A stretch of DNA of 64,000 bases, from positions 24,488-88,487 of the forward strand of contig SAQR01000022.1 in NCBI GenBank assembly GCA_004020365.1, given 5' to 3'. The translations under genes and the position numbers were made by a program. Under the pieces are notes generated by a model. It searched no databases, had not been told where the DNA came from, and worked only from the letters and a program-made list of their open reading frames with translations. Of the stretch, positions 1-7,771 are shown in pieces; the first letter of the stretch is position 1, and each line of letters starts with the position of its first letter. The DNA is from Mesorhizobium sp. (GTDB lineage Bacteria; Pseudomonadota; Alphaproteobacteria; Rhizobiales; Rhizobiaceae).

Positions 1-693
1 GACCCCGCTCTGCTTCAGCTTTCGCTGCAATATGACAGTGACGACATCCGTTACCTTTCCAAGAGCGAGATGGCGAAATACAAGGTCGTTACGTTGGACT
101 TTGAGGCAAGCCAGCCGCCGGTTGCGAGCCAGTTACCATCCCCGCCGCCATCGCCCCAGCCAGCACCGTCGCAGCCGACCGTTGCCTCTTTGCCGCCGGC
201 TTCTGAAAATTCATCACTTGCCGTTCCCGAGGCACACTCCGGCCGCATTCGGCATCCCAAAGGCGCGGCCCCGCTGAAGACTCTTGCGAACGGAAAGTCG
301 GCTACACTCGTAAATCTCCCCAACGGGAGCTCGGTTGCCATCCTTGATAATGCGGCACGCTGGTATCGGGTGCAGTTCAACGGGCTGATTGGCTATATGC
401 ATGACACCTGGGTATATGTGGACCAGTATGAAAGCGGGCCATTCGGGCAGCGTCACATACAGGTCAAAAGCTTCGACAACCTCGCTGATGCGTCAGCCTA
501 TGTTCGCTCCTCCTCGATCCCCCTAACGGCCTATCTTGCGACCAACGGATGGTTCGCGATCACCCTTAAAGACACTTTCGATCAGGTGATGGCTAAGAAC
601 CTCGCGGCGGAACTGAAAGCACGGGGTGCTATTCCTGACGACGCACACATGACTTTTGGCAACACCTATGTCCGCGAAGTCTGCTGCCGTTGA
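1..693 (+). CDS. SH3/SPOR-like domain protein, C-terminal part (5' end outside window)
   Basis: The frame is open from base 1, so the first in-frame Met (base 70) is probably internal and the gene starts left of the window. The visible part has an N-terminal piece (DDIRYLSKSEMAKYKVVTLD), a Pro/Ser-rich linker, an SH3-like domain (GSSVAILDNAARWYRVQFNG..GYMHDTWV) and a C-terminal SPOR-like segment (HIQVKSFDNLADASAYV...GWFAITL) that ends in two Cys. The layout suggests an envelope-associated protein. The N-terminal piece resembles the tail of ClpP-like periplasmic proteins, but that is memory-based and uncertain. The KTSC-like gene follows closely on the same strand. Function unknown. Confidence 0.7.
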   Translation, partial: DPALLQLSLQYDSDDIRYLSKSEMAKYKVVTLDFEASQPPVASQLPSPPPSPQPAPSQPTVASLPPASENSSLAVPEAHSGRIRHPKGAAPLKTLANGKSATLVNLPNGSSVAILDNAARWYRVQFNGLIGYMHDTWVYVDQYESGPFGQRHIQVKSFDNLADASAYVRSSSIPLTAYLATNGWFAITLKDTFDQVMAKNLAAELKARGAIPDDAHMTFGNTYVREVCCR

Positions 694-731
694 GGGTGCG
701 CCGGCGCGGTTATGAGGAAGGGGAATTTGGG

Positions 732-1091
732 ATGGGCAGGGCGGTTCCATGGACGGTCGGACTGGCGCTGATCCTACTGGCCACGGACTCATGGTCGGCC
801 TCGGCTGAGACCGTGGACGTAAAGTATCGCGGCCCGGTAGACCTTGCCAAATTCGAATGCACCGGGGAGCTGGATAGTAGCGTGGTCAAACGGGTCTGCT
901 ACAATGCCGAGCACTCTTATATGCTCATTCGACTCAAGCAGGTCTGGTACCACTACTGCGAGATTGACCAAGGCGCCGTGTCCGCACTCTTGGCGGCAGA
1001 GTCCAAGGGCGCTTTCTACAACGCGAGCATCAAGGATGCGGGGACAGGCGGCAAGTTCGGTTGTAGAGACAAGCCGGTGCCAGAGTTCTGA
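732..1091 (+). CDS. Secreted KTSC-like domain protein
   Basis: 119 residues with an N-terminal signal peptide (MGRAVPWTVGLALILLATDSWSASA), so the product is probably exported. The remainder matches the KTSC pattern (VKRVCYNAEHSYMLIRL, then WYHYCEIDQGAVSALLAAES and GAFYNASIK), a small domain of unknown role found in rhizobia. I chose the ATG at 732 because AGGAAGGGG lies just upstream and the signal peptide starts there; an in-frame ATG at 690 adds only a basic leader. Several Cys residues could form disulfides after export. It sits just after the SH3/SPOR-like gene and may be cotranscribed with it. Confidence 0.72.
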   Translation: MGRAVPWTVGLALILLATDSWSASAETVDVKYRGPVDLAKFECTGELDSSVVKRVCYNAEHSYMLIRLKQVWYHYCEIDQGAVSALLAAESKGAFYNASIKDAGTGGKFGCRDKPVPEF

Positions 1092-1186
1092 TGCTGCATT
1101 TGTGACCGGGTGTACCGCGACCTGTGACGCTAAGAAGTCTACACGAGTTCAGCCCGTCTCGGCCCACTACGTTTGGATAAAGCTCA

Positions 1187-1726
1187 ATGCTTTACGGTTC
1201 CATTGAGTTCACCTATGCGGAGCCATTCGCTAATGCATTGGTCGCTAATGGTGCGTTTCGCTCATGGGTGCTACGACGAACCAAGTTCGCGGCATCGGCA
1301 GATCAGGCGCGGCTCATGCACAACGAGATGCGGGCGCAGCGAAGCAGCAGCTCCGCAACTTGGTGGCGTTCGCATTACACCGAGACGTGCCGCTGTCAGG
1401 GGTGTAGCGGGCAAGAAACCGACATCTTGGCGATCTTTGAGGTGTTGCCCCGCACGCGCTTTGGGCTGCATTTCGAGGTCAAGCAGCCTGCCGACAAGTT
1501 CCCAACTAAGCGGGATCAGGCAGCCAACTACGCACTCCGCGCCAAGTGTTGGTCGACATCAGCGCCAAAGTCAGTAGTGCCGCATGACGATGCTGCAACG
1601 GTCTTACTTTGCAGCGCCCTGAGGATGTTAGAATACGCACCGCACCTGCCAAAGTTCGGGACTGTGATCACGTTCGAGGAAATCGCAATGACCTTTCCGC
1701 AAGCCACTTTCCGGTCTCCCTCCTAG
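1187..1726 (+). CDS. Hypothetical protein with a possible PD-(D/E)XK nuclease motif
   Basis: 179 residues, no signal peptide. The centre reads ETDILAIFEVLPRTRFGLHFEVKQP, giving an acidic residue, a spacer and an E-V-K triad, the arrangement of PD-(D/E)XK nucleases. A CRCQGC pair at about residue 70 could bind metal. The C-terminal third (KSVVPHDDAATVLLCSALRML) looks helical. The family is not recognised; the nuclease idea is inference from one motif. The start at 1187 has no clear ribosome binding site. Confidence 0.6.
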   Translation: MLYGSIEFTYAEPFANALVANGAFRSWVLRRTKFAASADQARLMHNEMRAQRSSSSATWWRSHYTETCRCQGCSGQETDILAIFEVLPRTRFGLHFEVKQPADKFPTKRDQAANYALRAKCWSTSAPKSVVPHDDAATVLLCSALRMLEYAPHLPKFGTVITFEEIAMTFPQATFRSPS

Positions 1727-1758
1727 GGTCCGTCAAGGTCGAAGGCAAAAGCCCCTGC

Positions 1759-2079
1759 TCAGTTCTCATCCTTCCAGATCACCCGCCGCACTGTCCTTAT
1801 TTCGGCCAGCCGCCTGACGCGAATGCCCTGCCGCTCCCGACCTGTTGGGTTTTGCGTCTCGACATGCATGAAATCGTGCTTTCCGCATCGCTCGCAGCTC
1901 ATTCTGCTTCCCACCAGCTCCGCCTCAATGTCCCCGAAGATCTCCTTCAGGTCCCCCGGCTGGTACCAGCGCTTTACGTTGCAGAGCCCACATTGGACGC
2001 GCACAAGCTGCCCGACCTCGTGGGCATTGCTGAGCTTCCATTCGCTGCCGCGCTTAGGTCTTCCACCAGTGTCAGGCAT
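1759..2079 (-). CDS. Small zinc-ribbon-like protein
   Basis: 106 residues with a probable four-Cys metal site: CGLC (residues about 30-33) and CERC (about 61-64), separated by a helical stretch, followed by KHDFMHVET. N- and C-terminal ends are basic, which fits a nucleic-acid or protein adaptor. It is transcribed away from the small-gene operon starting at 2211, so the interval 2080-2210, with its LexA-type box, could serve both directions. No function can be assigned. Confidence 0.68.
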   Translation of the reverse strand: MPDTGGRPKRGSEWKLSNAHEVGQLVRVQCGLCNVKRWYQPGDLKEIFGDIEAELVGSRMSCERCGKHDFMHVETQNPTGRERQGIRVRRLAEIRTVRRVIWKDEN

Positions 2080-2121
2080 GACCCAAAATAGGAACTCATT
2101 CCTCTCCTGGTCAATTCGCCC

Positions 2122-2147
2122 TTGACATTTATGTTCTCTTTTTGTTC
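2122..2147 (+). promoter_or_regulatory. Candidate promoter with LexA-type SOS box
   Basis: A TTGACA -35-like hexamer lies at 2122-2127. Immediately after it GTTC (2133-2136), seven bases and GTTC (2144-2147) form the direct repeat GTTC-N7-GTTC, the established LexA operator of alphaproteobacteria. The box falls between the -35 and the -10 region, where a repressor would block RNA polymerase. It precedes the four-gene set 2211-3217. The -10 is weak. Confidence 0.6.
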
Positions 2148-2210
2148 ACTGCAGGAACAACTTGACGCACGCTCCGCACCGCGCCGTGCGAGCCGCTAGG
2201 AGGAACGGCA

Positions 2211-2420
2211 ATGGGCATTTTGCATCTGGACGAAGAATCCAAGGCCGAACTGCATTCCGAGGCGGTCAAGCTGATGGCTTGGTATGACAGCCCACTTGAG
2301 ACGGTGAAGGCGCTCATGGCCTACAACTGTGAGCTTGAGACGAAGATACTCGCCATGCTCTACCGGCATCCGGGGGTGGCAACTGTCAGCTACGACGACA
2401 CGCCGGTTGTGTTGGGGTGA
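2211..2420 (+). CDS. Small hypothetical protein, first gene of a small-gene operon
   Basis: 69 residues, mostly helical and acidic (HLDEESKAELHSEAVKLMAWY). The start is well supported by CTAGGAGGAACGGCA directly upstream. The stop overlaps the GTG start of the next gene, indicating translational coupling. No membrane segment or known motif is visible. It is the first gene behind the LexA-type box at 2133-2147, so SOS induction is inferred for it and the genes that follow. Confidence 0.7.
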   Translation: MGILHLDEESKAELHSEAVKLMAWYDSPLETVKALMAYNCELETKILAMLYRHPGVATVSYDDTPVVLG

Positions 2421-2743
2421 CAACCACAGTCATGCAGGACCTTATCACCTTTTTAGAAGCCAACTCGGCGCTGGTGCCGGCGAACCCGGCCGTCTTTGCG
2501 ACCTTTGCCGTTCTCTTCGGCGGCGGGGGCTTCCTAGTCGGCCGCTACTTGCTGATTGAGCGTATCGCCAATCTGGAGAGCCGAATAGCAAGACGTGATG
2601 AGGAAATCGCAGACCTAAAGGGCGAACAGAAAGCTCCAAAGCGGGAAATGTCGATGGTGCCTTTGATCGGTGCCACTGCGGTTTATCCCAGTGAACCTGC
2701 TGCCCAACTCCCCGGCCAGCGGAAAGGCAACCAACGTGTCTGA
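2417..2743 (+). CDS. Small single-pass membrane protein with coiled coil
   Basis: 108 residues. A transmembrane segment runs about residues 25-50 (NPAVFATFAVLFGGGGFLVGRYLL). A heptad-like, charged coiled coil follows (RIANLESRIARRDEEIADLKGEQ), then a Pro-rich tail. The start is a GTG whose last two bases lie in the previous gene's TGA; an ATG at 2432 is an alternative. The layout resembles small phage or island membrane proteins of the spanin/holin-helper type, but no relation is established. Confidence 0.65.
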   Translation: MTTTVMQDLITFLEANSALVPANPAVFATFAVLFGGGGFLVGRYLLIERIANLESRIARRDEEIADLKGEQKAPKREMSMVPLIGATAVYPSEPAAQLPGQRKGNQRV

Positions 2744-2999
2744 GAACATTCTCCCACAGCAGAAGACCCCTAAACTCATCGTGGTCACTGCCTTTGACCG
2801 CGACGAGAGCGGCGACCTTCAGCCTGTCTTTGGGCCGGCCGAGCAGCAGACCGAAGACCGAGCAATAAGAACCGCCAAGGGTCTGGCGGCGAAACACGCC
2901 GGTGTGATTGCATGGTCGCGCGAAGCCAATCCGGCGCTTGGAGAATACGGGGAGCCGAAGACGCTCTTCGTTGGCGGTGACGTGCCCGACATGGAGTGA
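2736..2999 (+). CDS. Small hypothetical protein
   Basis: 87 residues from the GTG at 2736, which overlaps the end of the preceding gene by eight bases; an in-frame ATG at 2670 would give a longer overlap and is less likely. The sequence (LIVVTAFDRDESGDLQPVFGP, then TEDRAIRTAKGLAAKHAGVIAW) looks like a compact alpha/beta protein. It is third in the small-gene operon. No family recognised. Confidence 0.65.
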   Translation: MSENILPQQKTPKLIVVTAFDRDESGDLQPVFGPAEQQTEDRAIRTAKGLAAKHAGVIAWSREANPALGEYGEPKTLFVGGDVPDME

Positions 3000-3217
3000 A
3001 GAGGTGGCTCTTGCTCAGATGGGAGGATCATAGGGTGAGGAACGAACTGACCCGCCTTCCAGATGCAATGGAGCCCGTCACGCGCCCCGGCATTCAACAC
3101 CATCGGTGCGAGCATCCCGGCTGCTGCAAGAATGCAGGATGGGGCTTTGCCAAGCCCAGGCAGACGCCGCACTGGTTCTGTTTCGAGCACCGCGCCGACG
3201 GCGAGCGCTTCCTCTGA
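2996..3217 (+). CDS. Small Cys/His-rich protein, probable zinc finger
   Basis: 73 residues from a GTG overlapping the previous stop codon. The C-terminal half carries HRCEHPGCCKNAGWGF, then HWFCFEH, which give several Cys and His ligands for a zinc site. A second possible start is the GTG at 3034, which has GGGAGG upstream. Such small zinc proteins are common in rhizobial islands; the target is unknown. It is the last gene of the set 2211-3217. Confidence 0.62.
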   Translation: MKRWLLLRWEDHRVRNELTRLPDAMEPVTRPGIQHHRCEHPGCCKNAGWGFAKPRQTPHWFCFEHRADGERFL

Positions 3218-3274
3218 GGCCCCAGGCATGGTCTAATTCAGTCGGAGATTCCATCTCACGGCGCCAGACGAGAC

Positions 3275-3847
3275 ATGCTTCCAACGATGATGAGCCTTTT
3301 AACACGATTCACCGCCCTTGCCGTCAGCGCGGCGTGTTTGCCTTCGGCATCTTATGCAGATTTGCGCAACAATCAGCAGATTGAAGACGCATGTTACCCT
3401 ATTGCTGCGGCTAATGAAGCGCTCGCCAGGATGCCTACCTTTCAGACGACGTGGAACGTCGTGATCAAGATGTTCCACAACAAACGCAAGGTGATGTATG
3501 AAGAGACGGTCTTTGACAATGGCATCGCGTACAAGCGGAGCGCACCTTCCGGGCCTTGGCGCAGCACGCCGTACAGTATCGTTGACAATGTCCGCCGTTC
3601 GGATTGTCACCGGCTGCGCGAAGAGGTGCTGGATGGTGTAAACACGGCAGTTATCTTCTATAGGAAACATTACCCCGAGTATGATCCGCGATATTATCGC
3701 TGCACCATCTGGGTTGAGATTCCAGAATACAGGAACCGGAAATCGGATTGCGTGAGCGTTGATCCCGTCGAGGTTGTAGAGATAAAGCTGCGCTGGTCCT
3801 ATCGGACGGACATCAAGGCACCAGTGATAGCCCCGGATGATCGCTGA
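3275..3847 (+). CDS. Secreted hypothetical protein
   Basis: 190 residues with a clear signal peptide (SLLTRFTALAVSAACLPSASYA, cleavage near residue 28). The mature part is rich in charged and aromatic residues and has scattered Cys (ACYPIAA, SDCHRL, YRCTIW, KSDCVS) that could form two disulfides in the periplasm. No catalytic motif is seen. It is followed by the broken ligase gene on the opposite strand. Confidence 0.7.
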   Translation: MLPTMMSLLTRFTALAVSAACLPSASYADLRNNQQIEDACYPIAAANEALARMPTFQTTWNVVIKMFHNKRKVMYEETVFDNGIAYKRSAPSGPWRSTPYSIVDNVRRSDCHRLREEVLDGVNTAVIFYRKHYPEYDPRYYRCTIWVEIPEYRNRKSDCVSVDPVEVVEIKLRWSYRTDIKAPVIAPDDR

Positions 3848-3878
3848 GCTTCTGTCGATGCTAAGGACAAGTCTGCCT

Positions 3879-4781
3879 TCATCGCCTCTTCGTGGATTCA
3901 TCCCAGAAATCCTGCAGCGACGCATGCCGAAGGTCTTCCTCTCCCCTCAGGTGCTTCACGCGGGCTTTGATGCCCGGCTTGACCCACTGCGTTGCCGGCC
4001 GCTTTGGCATGTCCTCGGGCGGTGGCCCGGCATGTTCCTGGACGCGCTTCCAAAGCCGCTCCCGCATCCCGCGATTGACGCTGACGAAGGCGCTGCCAGC
4101 GTATTTCCTGGTGCCAGGTTCAGCTAGGAGGGCGAATGCCGGCTTGCCCCTCTCACGCTCGACGCCAAGCAGCTCGAACTCGCCGACTGTAAAGCACTTG
4201 GTCTTCAGTCAGTTGGTCGTCGGGCCGCTGCGATACTTGGAGTCCGAACGCTTCGAGACCATCCCCTCCAGGCCGGCCTTATCGAGGAGATGATAGATCG
4301 CGTCTGCGTCGCCGGGCAGCGCCTCGCTGAACTGGATACGGCTGACGGAGCCTATGAGGCCGGCCAGGATTTCCCGCCTTTCCTCCAGCTCCATGTCGCG
4401 TAAGTCGTGGCCATTCAGGTGCAGCAGGTCGAACGCGACGAAGTAAAGATCGTGCTGGCGCTGGGTGATCGCCTTGCGCAGCTCGGCATAGTCCGAATGG
4501 CCCTCCTTGTTGAGAACGATCACTTCGCCATCGACGATTACGCGCTGAACATTCAGCCCCTTGGCTGTCTCGGCCAGGTCGCGATACTTAGCTGTCCAAT
4601 CAAGACCCCGCCTGGTGAAGATGCGAACCTCCCCGTTGTCGATGAGGATTTGAGAGCGGTAGCCGTCGAATTTGACCTCGTGAGTCCACCCGTCTCCGTG
4701 GGGCGGCTTGGCCACCAAGGTAGGCATCATCGGAGGAATGAACTCTAACCGGCCAGCACCGGCAGTCACTCGTTTACGCAC
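3879..4781 (-). pseudogene. ATP-dependent DNA ligase interrupted by one in-frame TGA
   Basis: Reading the minus strand from 4781 gives a 300-codon frame broken once, at codon 191 (4209-4211). Before the stop are motif I of covalent nucleotidyltransferases (EVKFDGYR, Lys37 being the adenylated residue), FTRRGLDW, VDGEVIVLN, FVAFDLLHLNG and EGMVSKR. After it the same frame goes on with LKTKCFTVGEFELLG and the C-terminal OB-fold part (EPGTRKYAGSAFVSVN). The lost residue is the Trp expected in the W-L-K-T-K motif, so TGG became TGA. Without readthrough the product lacks the OB domain and the motif lysines and should be inactive. It resembles LigC/LigD-type ligases of NHEJ repair; no ku gene is visible nearby. 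Confidence 0.85.
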
Positions 4782-4997
4782 AGGTTCGAGTCTAGGCTCA
4801 TCCGATTTGATGGCTAGGGGAACGGACCATGACCATTTTACTAAATTAGAAATGATGCATGAAGTGGCCTATCATTCGCCTCAGCCGGCGAACGAACCCC
4901 AATTGCCCCCCCGCTGGTCAGGCCCGGCGGCCCGATAGTCGCCCCCCAAGTGGCTGTCGGGCCGTCCCCTATCAGAGTACGCACGGTAGCGACCAAC

Positions 4998-5186
4998 GTG
5001 AGCCGAGATCGAACCAACAACCCCGCAACCGGGATCAAGGGCAAGCGCCACGGGCCGCCTGCCAACGACGAAGCAGAGCATTTCGAGTTCTGCCCCATTT
5101 GTGGCCAGGCGTTCGACAAGCGGAACCTTGGTGAGGTGCTGCATCATTATCTCCCCGACCATGAGCCGTTGAAACTCGATGGATAA
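4998..5186 (+). CDS. Small C2H2-like zinc finger protein
   Basis: About 62 residues. The C-terminal half is CPICGQAFDKRN...LHHYLPDH, a CxxC plus HH/H pattern that fits a small zinc finger. The GTG at 4998 was chosen because sequence further up lacks protein character; the frame allows an ATG at 4950. Probably a DNA- or protein-binding accessory factor, unassigned. Confidence 0.55.
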   Translation: MSRDRTNNPATGIKGKRHGPPANDEAEHFEFCPICGQAFDKRNLGEVLHHYLPDHEPLKLDG

Positions 5187-5212
5187 GTGAACCGTCGTTC
5201 GCACGGATTAGG

Positions 5213-5431
5213 TCATCCAGCATCGTGACCGGTTTCAACCAGATGGTACCGGAAGTTATTGCGAATGTGGCCGTTGAAGAAGCGACCCTTGGCGAAGGCG
5301 GCTCGGAACTCGGCGAAGGTCTCCGGCGGCACGTCCTCGAACTGGTAGCATTTACCGCTGGCCACGAACCACACAGAGAGGGTTCTGCGTTCCGGATCGT
5401 ATTCCGTTTTGCGTATCGAGGTGGACGGCAT
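5213..5431 (-). CDS. KTSC domain protein
   Basis: 72 residues comprising essentially one KTSC domain: TSIRKTEYDPERRTLSVWF, then GKCYQFEDVPPETFAEF, then AKGRFFNGHIRNNFRY. No signal peptide, so probably cytoplasmic, unlike the exported KTSC-like protein at 732. I chose the ATG at 5431 because the domain begins there and an AAGG lies upstream. The domain's role is not established. It follows another small gene on the same strand (5466-5651). Confidence 0.78.
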   Translation of the reverse strand: MPSTSIRKTEYDPERRTLSVWFVASGKCYQFEDVPPETFAEFRAAFAKGRFFNGHIRNNFRYHLVETGHDAG

Positions 5432-5465
5432 GACGTTCACGCCTTGGTTCGGCCGGGAGCGCCAG

Positions 5466-5651
5466 CTATGGAGTTTCGTCCCGACCGGCCTTACCAATCG
5501 CCTCAAGCAATGAAGCGAGGGTTGGCGTCAGTTCTGGTTCGACCTTCAGCCCAAACAGCTTGTTTGCGTGACGACGATAGTCTTCGGTACTGACCATCTC
5601 CCGAAAGGCTTCGGCAAGGGTCTTATGGCCCGCTGCATCACGCTTTGCCAT
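5466..5651 (-). CDS. Small hypothetical protein
   Basis: 61 residues from the ATG at 5651 (MAKRDAAGHKTLAEAFREMV); an ATG at 5672 is in frame too. Helical and charged, with no motif known to me. It lies directly upstream of the KTSC gene on the same strand and may be cotranscribed. Confidence 0.55.
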   Translation of the reverse strand: MAKRDAAGHKTLAEAFREMVSTEDYRRHANKLFGLKVEPELTPTLASLLEAIGKAGRDETP

Positions 5652-5759
5652 GTCTGCATGTCCCAACCCCACCCCTGCCGGAACCCGCAGGTCACGGAAT
5701 GGTTCCGTTAGGGGTCAGGAATATTAGGACTGGCTGATCAACCCACAGCCATCAGAGGA

Positions 5760-5979
5760 TCATTCGCGAACGTCGAAGGCTACCGCGCGCCCAAATGCCG
5801 GAGCCACTTCCACGATAAACACGATCAGATCACAGTCGGTCACTTCCCAATGGGGGGCCATCTTCGCGCACCGCTGCTATGGTGGCCTTAACGGAGACGA
5901 TTCCGCCGTATGGGGCTGCCTCGATGACCTGCATAACAAGGTCCTGGACTGTGCGCCCGCCGTTCGTCTTAACGTCCAC
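5760..5979 (-). pseudogene. Small gene frameshifted at a six-base homopolymer
   Basis: From a GTG at 5979, preceded by GGGGAGA, the minus strand encodes VDVKTNGGRTVQDLVMQVIE and runs to KATIAAVREDGP. There a run of six C (six G on the plus strand, about 5850) shifts the frame and the current reading ends at 5830. Removing one C restores REDGPHWEVTDCDLIVFIVE and a natural end at 5760. Both halves look like protein, so one ancestral gene of about 72 codons is likely. It may be decayed, a sequencing error, or a phase-variable tract. Confidence 0.55.
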
Positions 5980-6065
5980 CCGAGGGTCTCCCCGGTCACT
6001 GCCCCAAGTTACTATGTGGTGCACTTTGCGGGAAGAAATCAATGTACGGAATCGTACGAAGAAAC

Positions 6066-6145
6066 GGGTCGGAATGTTTGGTAGAAATTTCTGAGCGGGG
6101 GATCGGATTACCAGCTCGCGCGACGACCCCCCGTGCCCCCTCGGT
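6066..6145 (+). repeat. Diverged direct repeat, copy 1
   Basis: About 80 bases that align with 6608-6688. Shared blocks are GGGTCGGAAT at the start, AAATTT, ATCGGATxACxxGCTC, and a 20-base exact match at 6126-6145. The copies are 542 bases apart in the same orientation and neither is coding. Confidence 0.6.
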
Positions 6146-6607
6146 CGCTGAACGGGCGCTGAAGATGGCGCTCTGGGTCGGCTAGACCTTCGGGGTTCCG
6201 TGACGGTAAATGAGCAGCGGGGACCGGGTGGGGGGCTTGGGGTTAGTCCCCGCTGCTTTGAGCTGCCTTCGTCGGGGTGCAGTGGCAGCACAACCAAATA
6301 GTGACTGAGCGATGAGAGGACCCAGACAGCGGAGCCTTGGACACCCTGTCAGTCTTACACCGGCTAGTGCCGCCCCCCAAGGCCACCCGGGCAGGTGTCT
6401 CAAGCGTGCGGCCGGGGACGGACCCTCAAAGATTACGACTTCCGTAACCCCAGCCTACACACCCGGCCTGACGCGCGTGCCCACCCAAATGACCCCAGCG
6501 TCAAGCGACAGGTCATTAGTAGCCGATATAGATCGCCCCCAAATCGGCCGCTTGAGCTAGCTCGGATAGACAATTCGGGTGAGCGGGTTCAACGGGGTCA
6601 AAAGGAG
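6146..6607. other. Non-coding interval between the two direct repeats
   Basis: No reading frame here has convincing protein character: candidates are short, Pro/Arg-rich and lack ribosome binding sites. No tRNA fold or IS end was seen. Together with the flanking repeats it could be a decayed mobile segment or an untranslated RNA region. Confidence 0.4.
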
Positions 6608-6688
6608 GGGTCGGAATATCCGGGCCAAATTTTCTTACGACCCATCGGATAACAGGCTCACGCGTGGCACCCCCCGTGCCCCCTCGGT
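6608..6688 (+). repeat. Diverged direct repeat, copy 2
   Basis: The partner of 6066-6145. The exact 20-base match is at 6669-6688. From here to 6963 there is again no supported gene. Confidence 0.6.
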
Positions 6689-6963
6689 TCCACCACGTTC
6701 ATTGAAACCGCTGACGGAAATGTGCCCGGCTCATAGTTGCGGTTCCGACTGGTCCCTCAGGGTTGAGAAACGCCCGATAACCTGCAATTCGGGCAGGACA
6801 GACACCTGGACCTGTAGCCGGGTCTTCAAGCAAGATTAGGCCGGCCCCTGGGTGCCGTGAAGTACGACATCCTACAGCGTAGACAGCGCGTGCACGCCCT
6901 TCAAGAGCGCAACCCGAAGGGGTACCTGCCGCTATCTCCCTCGCGAGGAGAGCCTTTCCTTGC

Positions 6964-7722
6964 CTACTCATCCCCCCAATCATACTCGCCGTTCAGATAG
7001 AAGATATCTGGATCTTGACCCAATGCAGCCTTCCTCGGACGTGAGGCATTGTGCTGGACGAACTGAACCACCTTGTACAAATCGTGCTCCTTCTCATCTT
7101 CATACTCAACGTCAACGTGGTAGACCCTGTTGAACAGCGTCGAGATTTCTTCACTGTCGATGATGAAGTCAGAAGTCGGATATCCGGAAACCAATTGTTC
7201 CAGGGCGTCGAAGTCATGCGCTTTCCTGAGGGTACGGAAATCCCTATTAAGCCTTTCGGCATAGGCTTTGAGGGTACTCTCCGCCAAGTGGCTTGACGTG
7301 GCGTTAGCCACAACCGTCGTCTTGGGAGCGAGGGGCCCGAACTCACTCGACTTCCCCACCCAGATCTCTCCGGTACCGGCGCACATGAGAGTTCCAGCAC
7401 CCTTGCAAGGGCCTAGGGCGAAGATGCCGGTCCCGTGCCAGTACTTACCATTCAGATAGCGCATCATCTTATAGGCGACCTCAGCACTCCCCCCAGTAGT
7501 GATAAGGAAAATAAACAAGTTTTTTCCCGGATCCTTCCGCTCCTCAGTCTCCATAGTGACACGATTAAGCGCCTCATGATCAATCTCCGAGTTAATATAC
7601 AGCAAATCGGCATCCCATGCGTCAGCAAGACCATTGGCGGCATTCTCCAGTCGTTCAAAAAGCTGCAATGTTTCGACCTTTCCATCTCGATATACCGATG
7701 CACCACTGCGCCGGCTTCGCAT
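6964..7722 (-). CDS. ClpP-fold SDH_sah/SppA-like protein lacking the usual serine
   Basis: 252 residues. It shows the hallmarks of the SDH_sah-type ClpP/crotonase-fold serine proteases: FLITTGGSAEVAYKMMRYL (about 72-90), then GPCKGAGTLMCAG (104-116) and SSEFGPLAP (125-132). Family members normally read K-S-A-G-T, with that Ser as nucleophile. Here position 108 is Gly (CKGAGT), so proteolysis is doubtful and a binding or scaffold role is possible. The N-terminal part is short and no membrane anchor is seen. The start at 7722 lacks a clear ribosome binding site. The upstream region carries the repeated CCTATAGTA element. Confidence 0.75.
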   Translation of the reverse strand: MRSRRSGASVYRDGKVETLQLFERLENAANGLADAWDADLLYINSEIDHEALNRVTMETEERKDPGKNLFIFLITTGGSAEVAYKMMRYLNGKYWHGTGIFALGPCKGAGTLMCAGTGEIWVGKSSEFGPLAPKTTVVANATSSHLAESTLKAYAERLNRDFRTLRKAHDFDALEQLVSGYPTSDFIIDSEEISTLFNRVYHVDVEYEDEKEHDLYKVVQFVQHNASRPRKAALGQDPDIFYLNGEYDWGDE

Positions 7723-7771
7723 GTGAGATGGAGATGCCTTTTCGGTATTGCTATAGCTATCGTTGTCTTGC

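Noticed and set aside
4782-4820. T-arm-like GGTTCGAGTC followed by GGCTAGGGG
   Set aside because: The bases around it do not form a T-stem or acceptor stem, and it overlaps the start of the ligase frame.
4998-5025. Similarity to the tRNA-Leu 3' part (AGCCGAGATCGAACCAACA) as second attachment site
   Set aside because: Only 16 of 19 bases match and the match is inside a coding frame; most likely chance.
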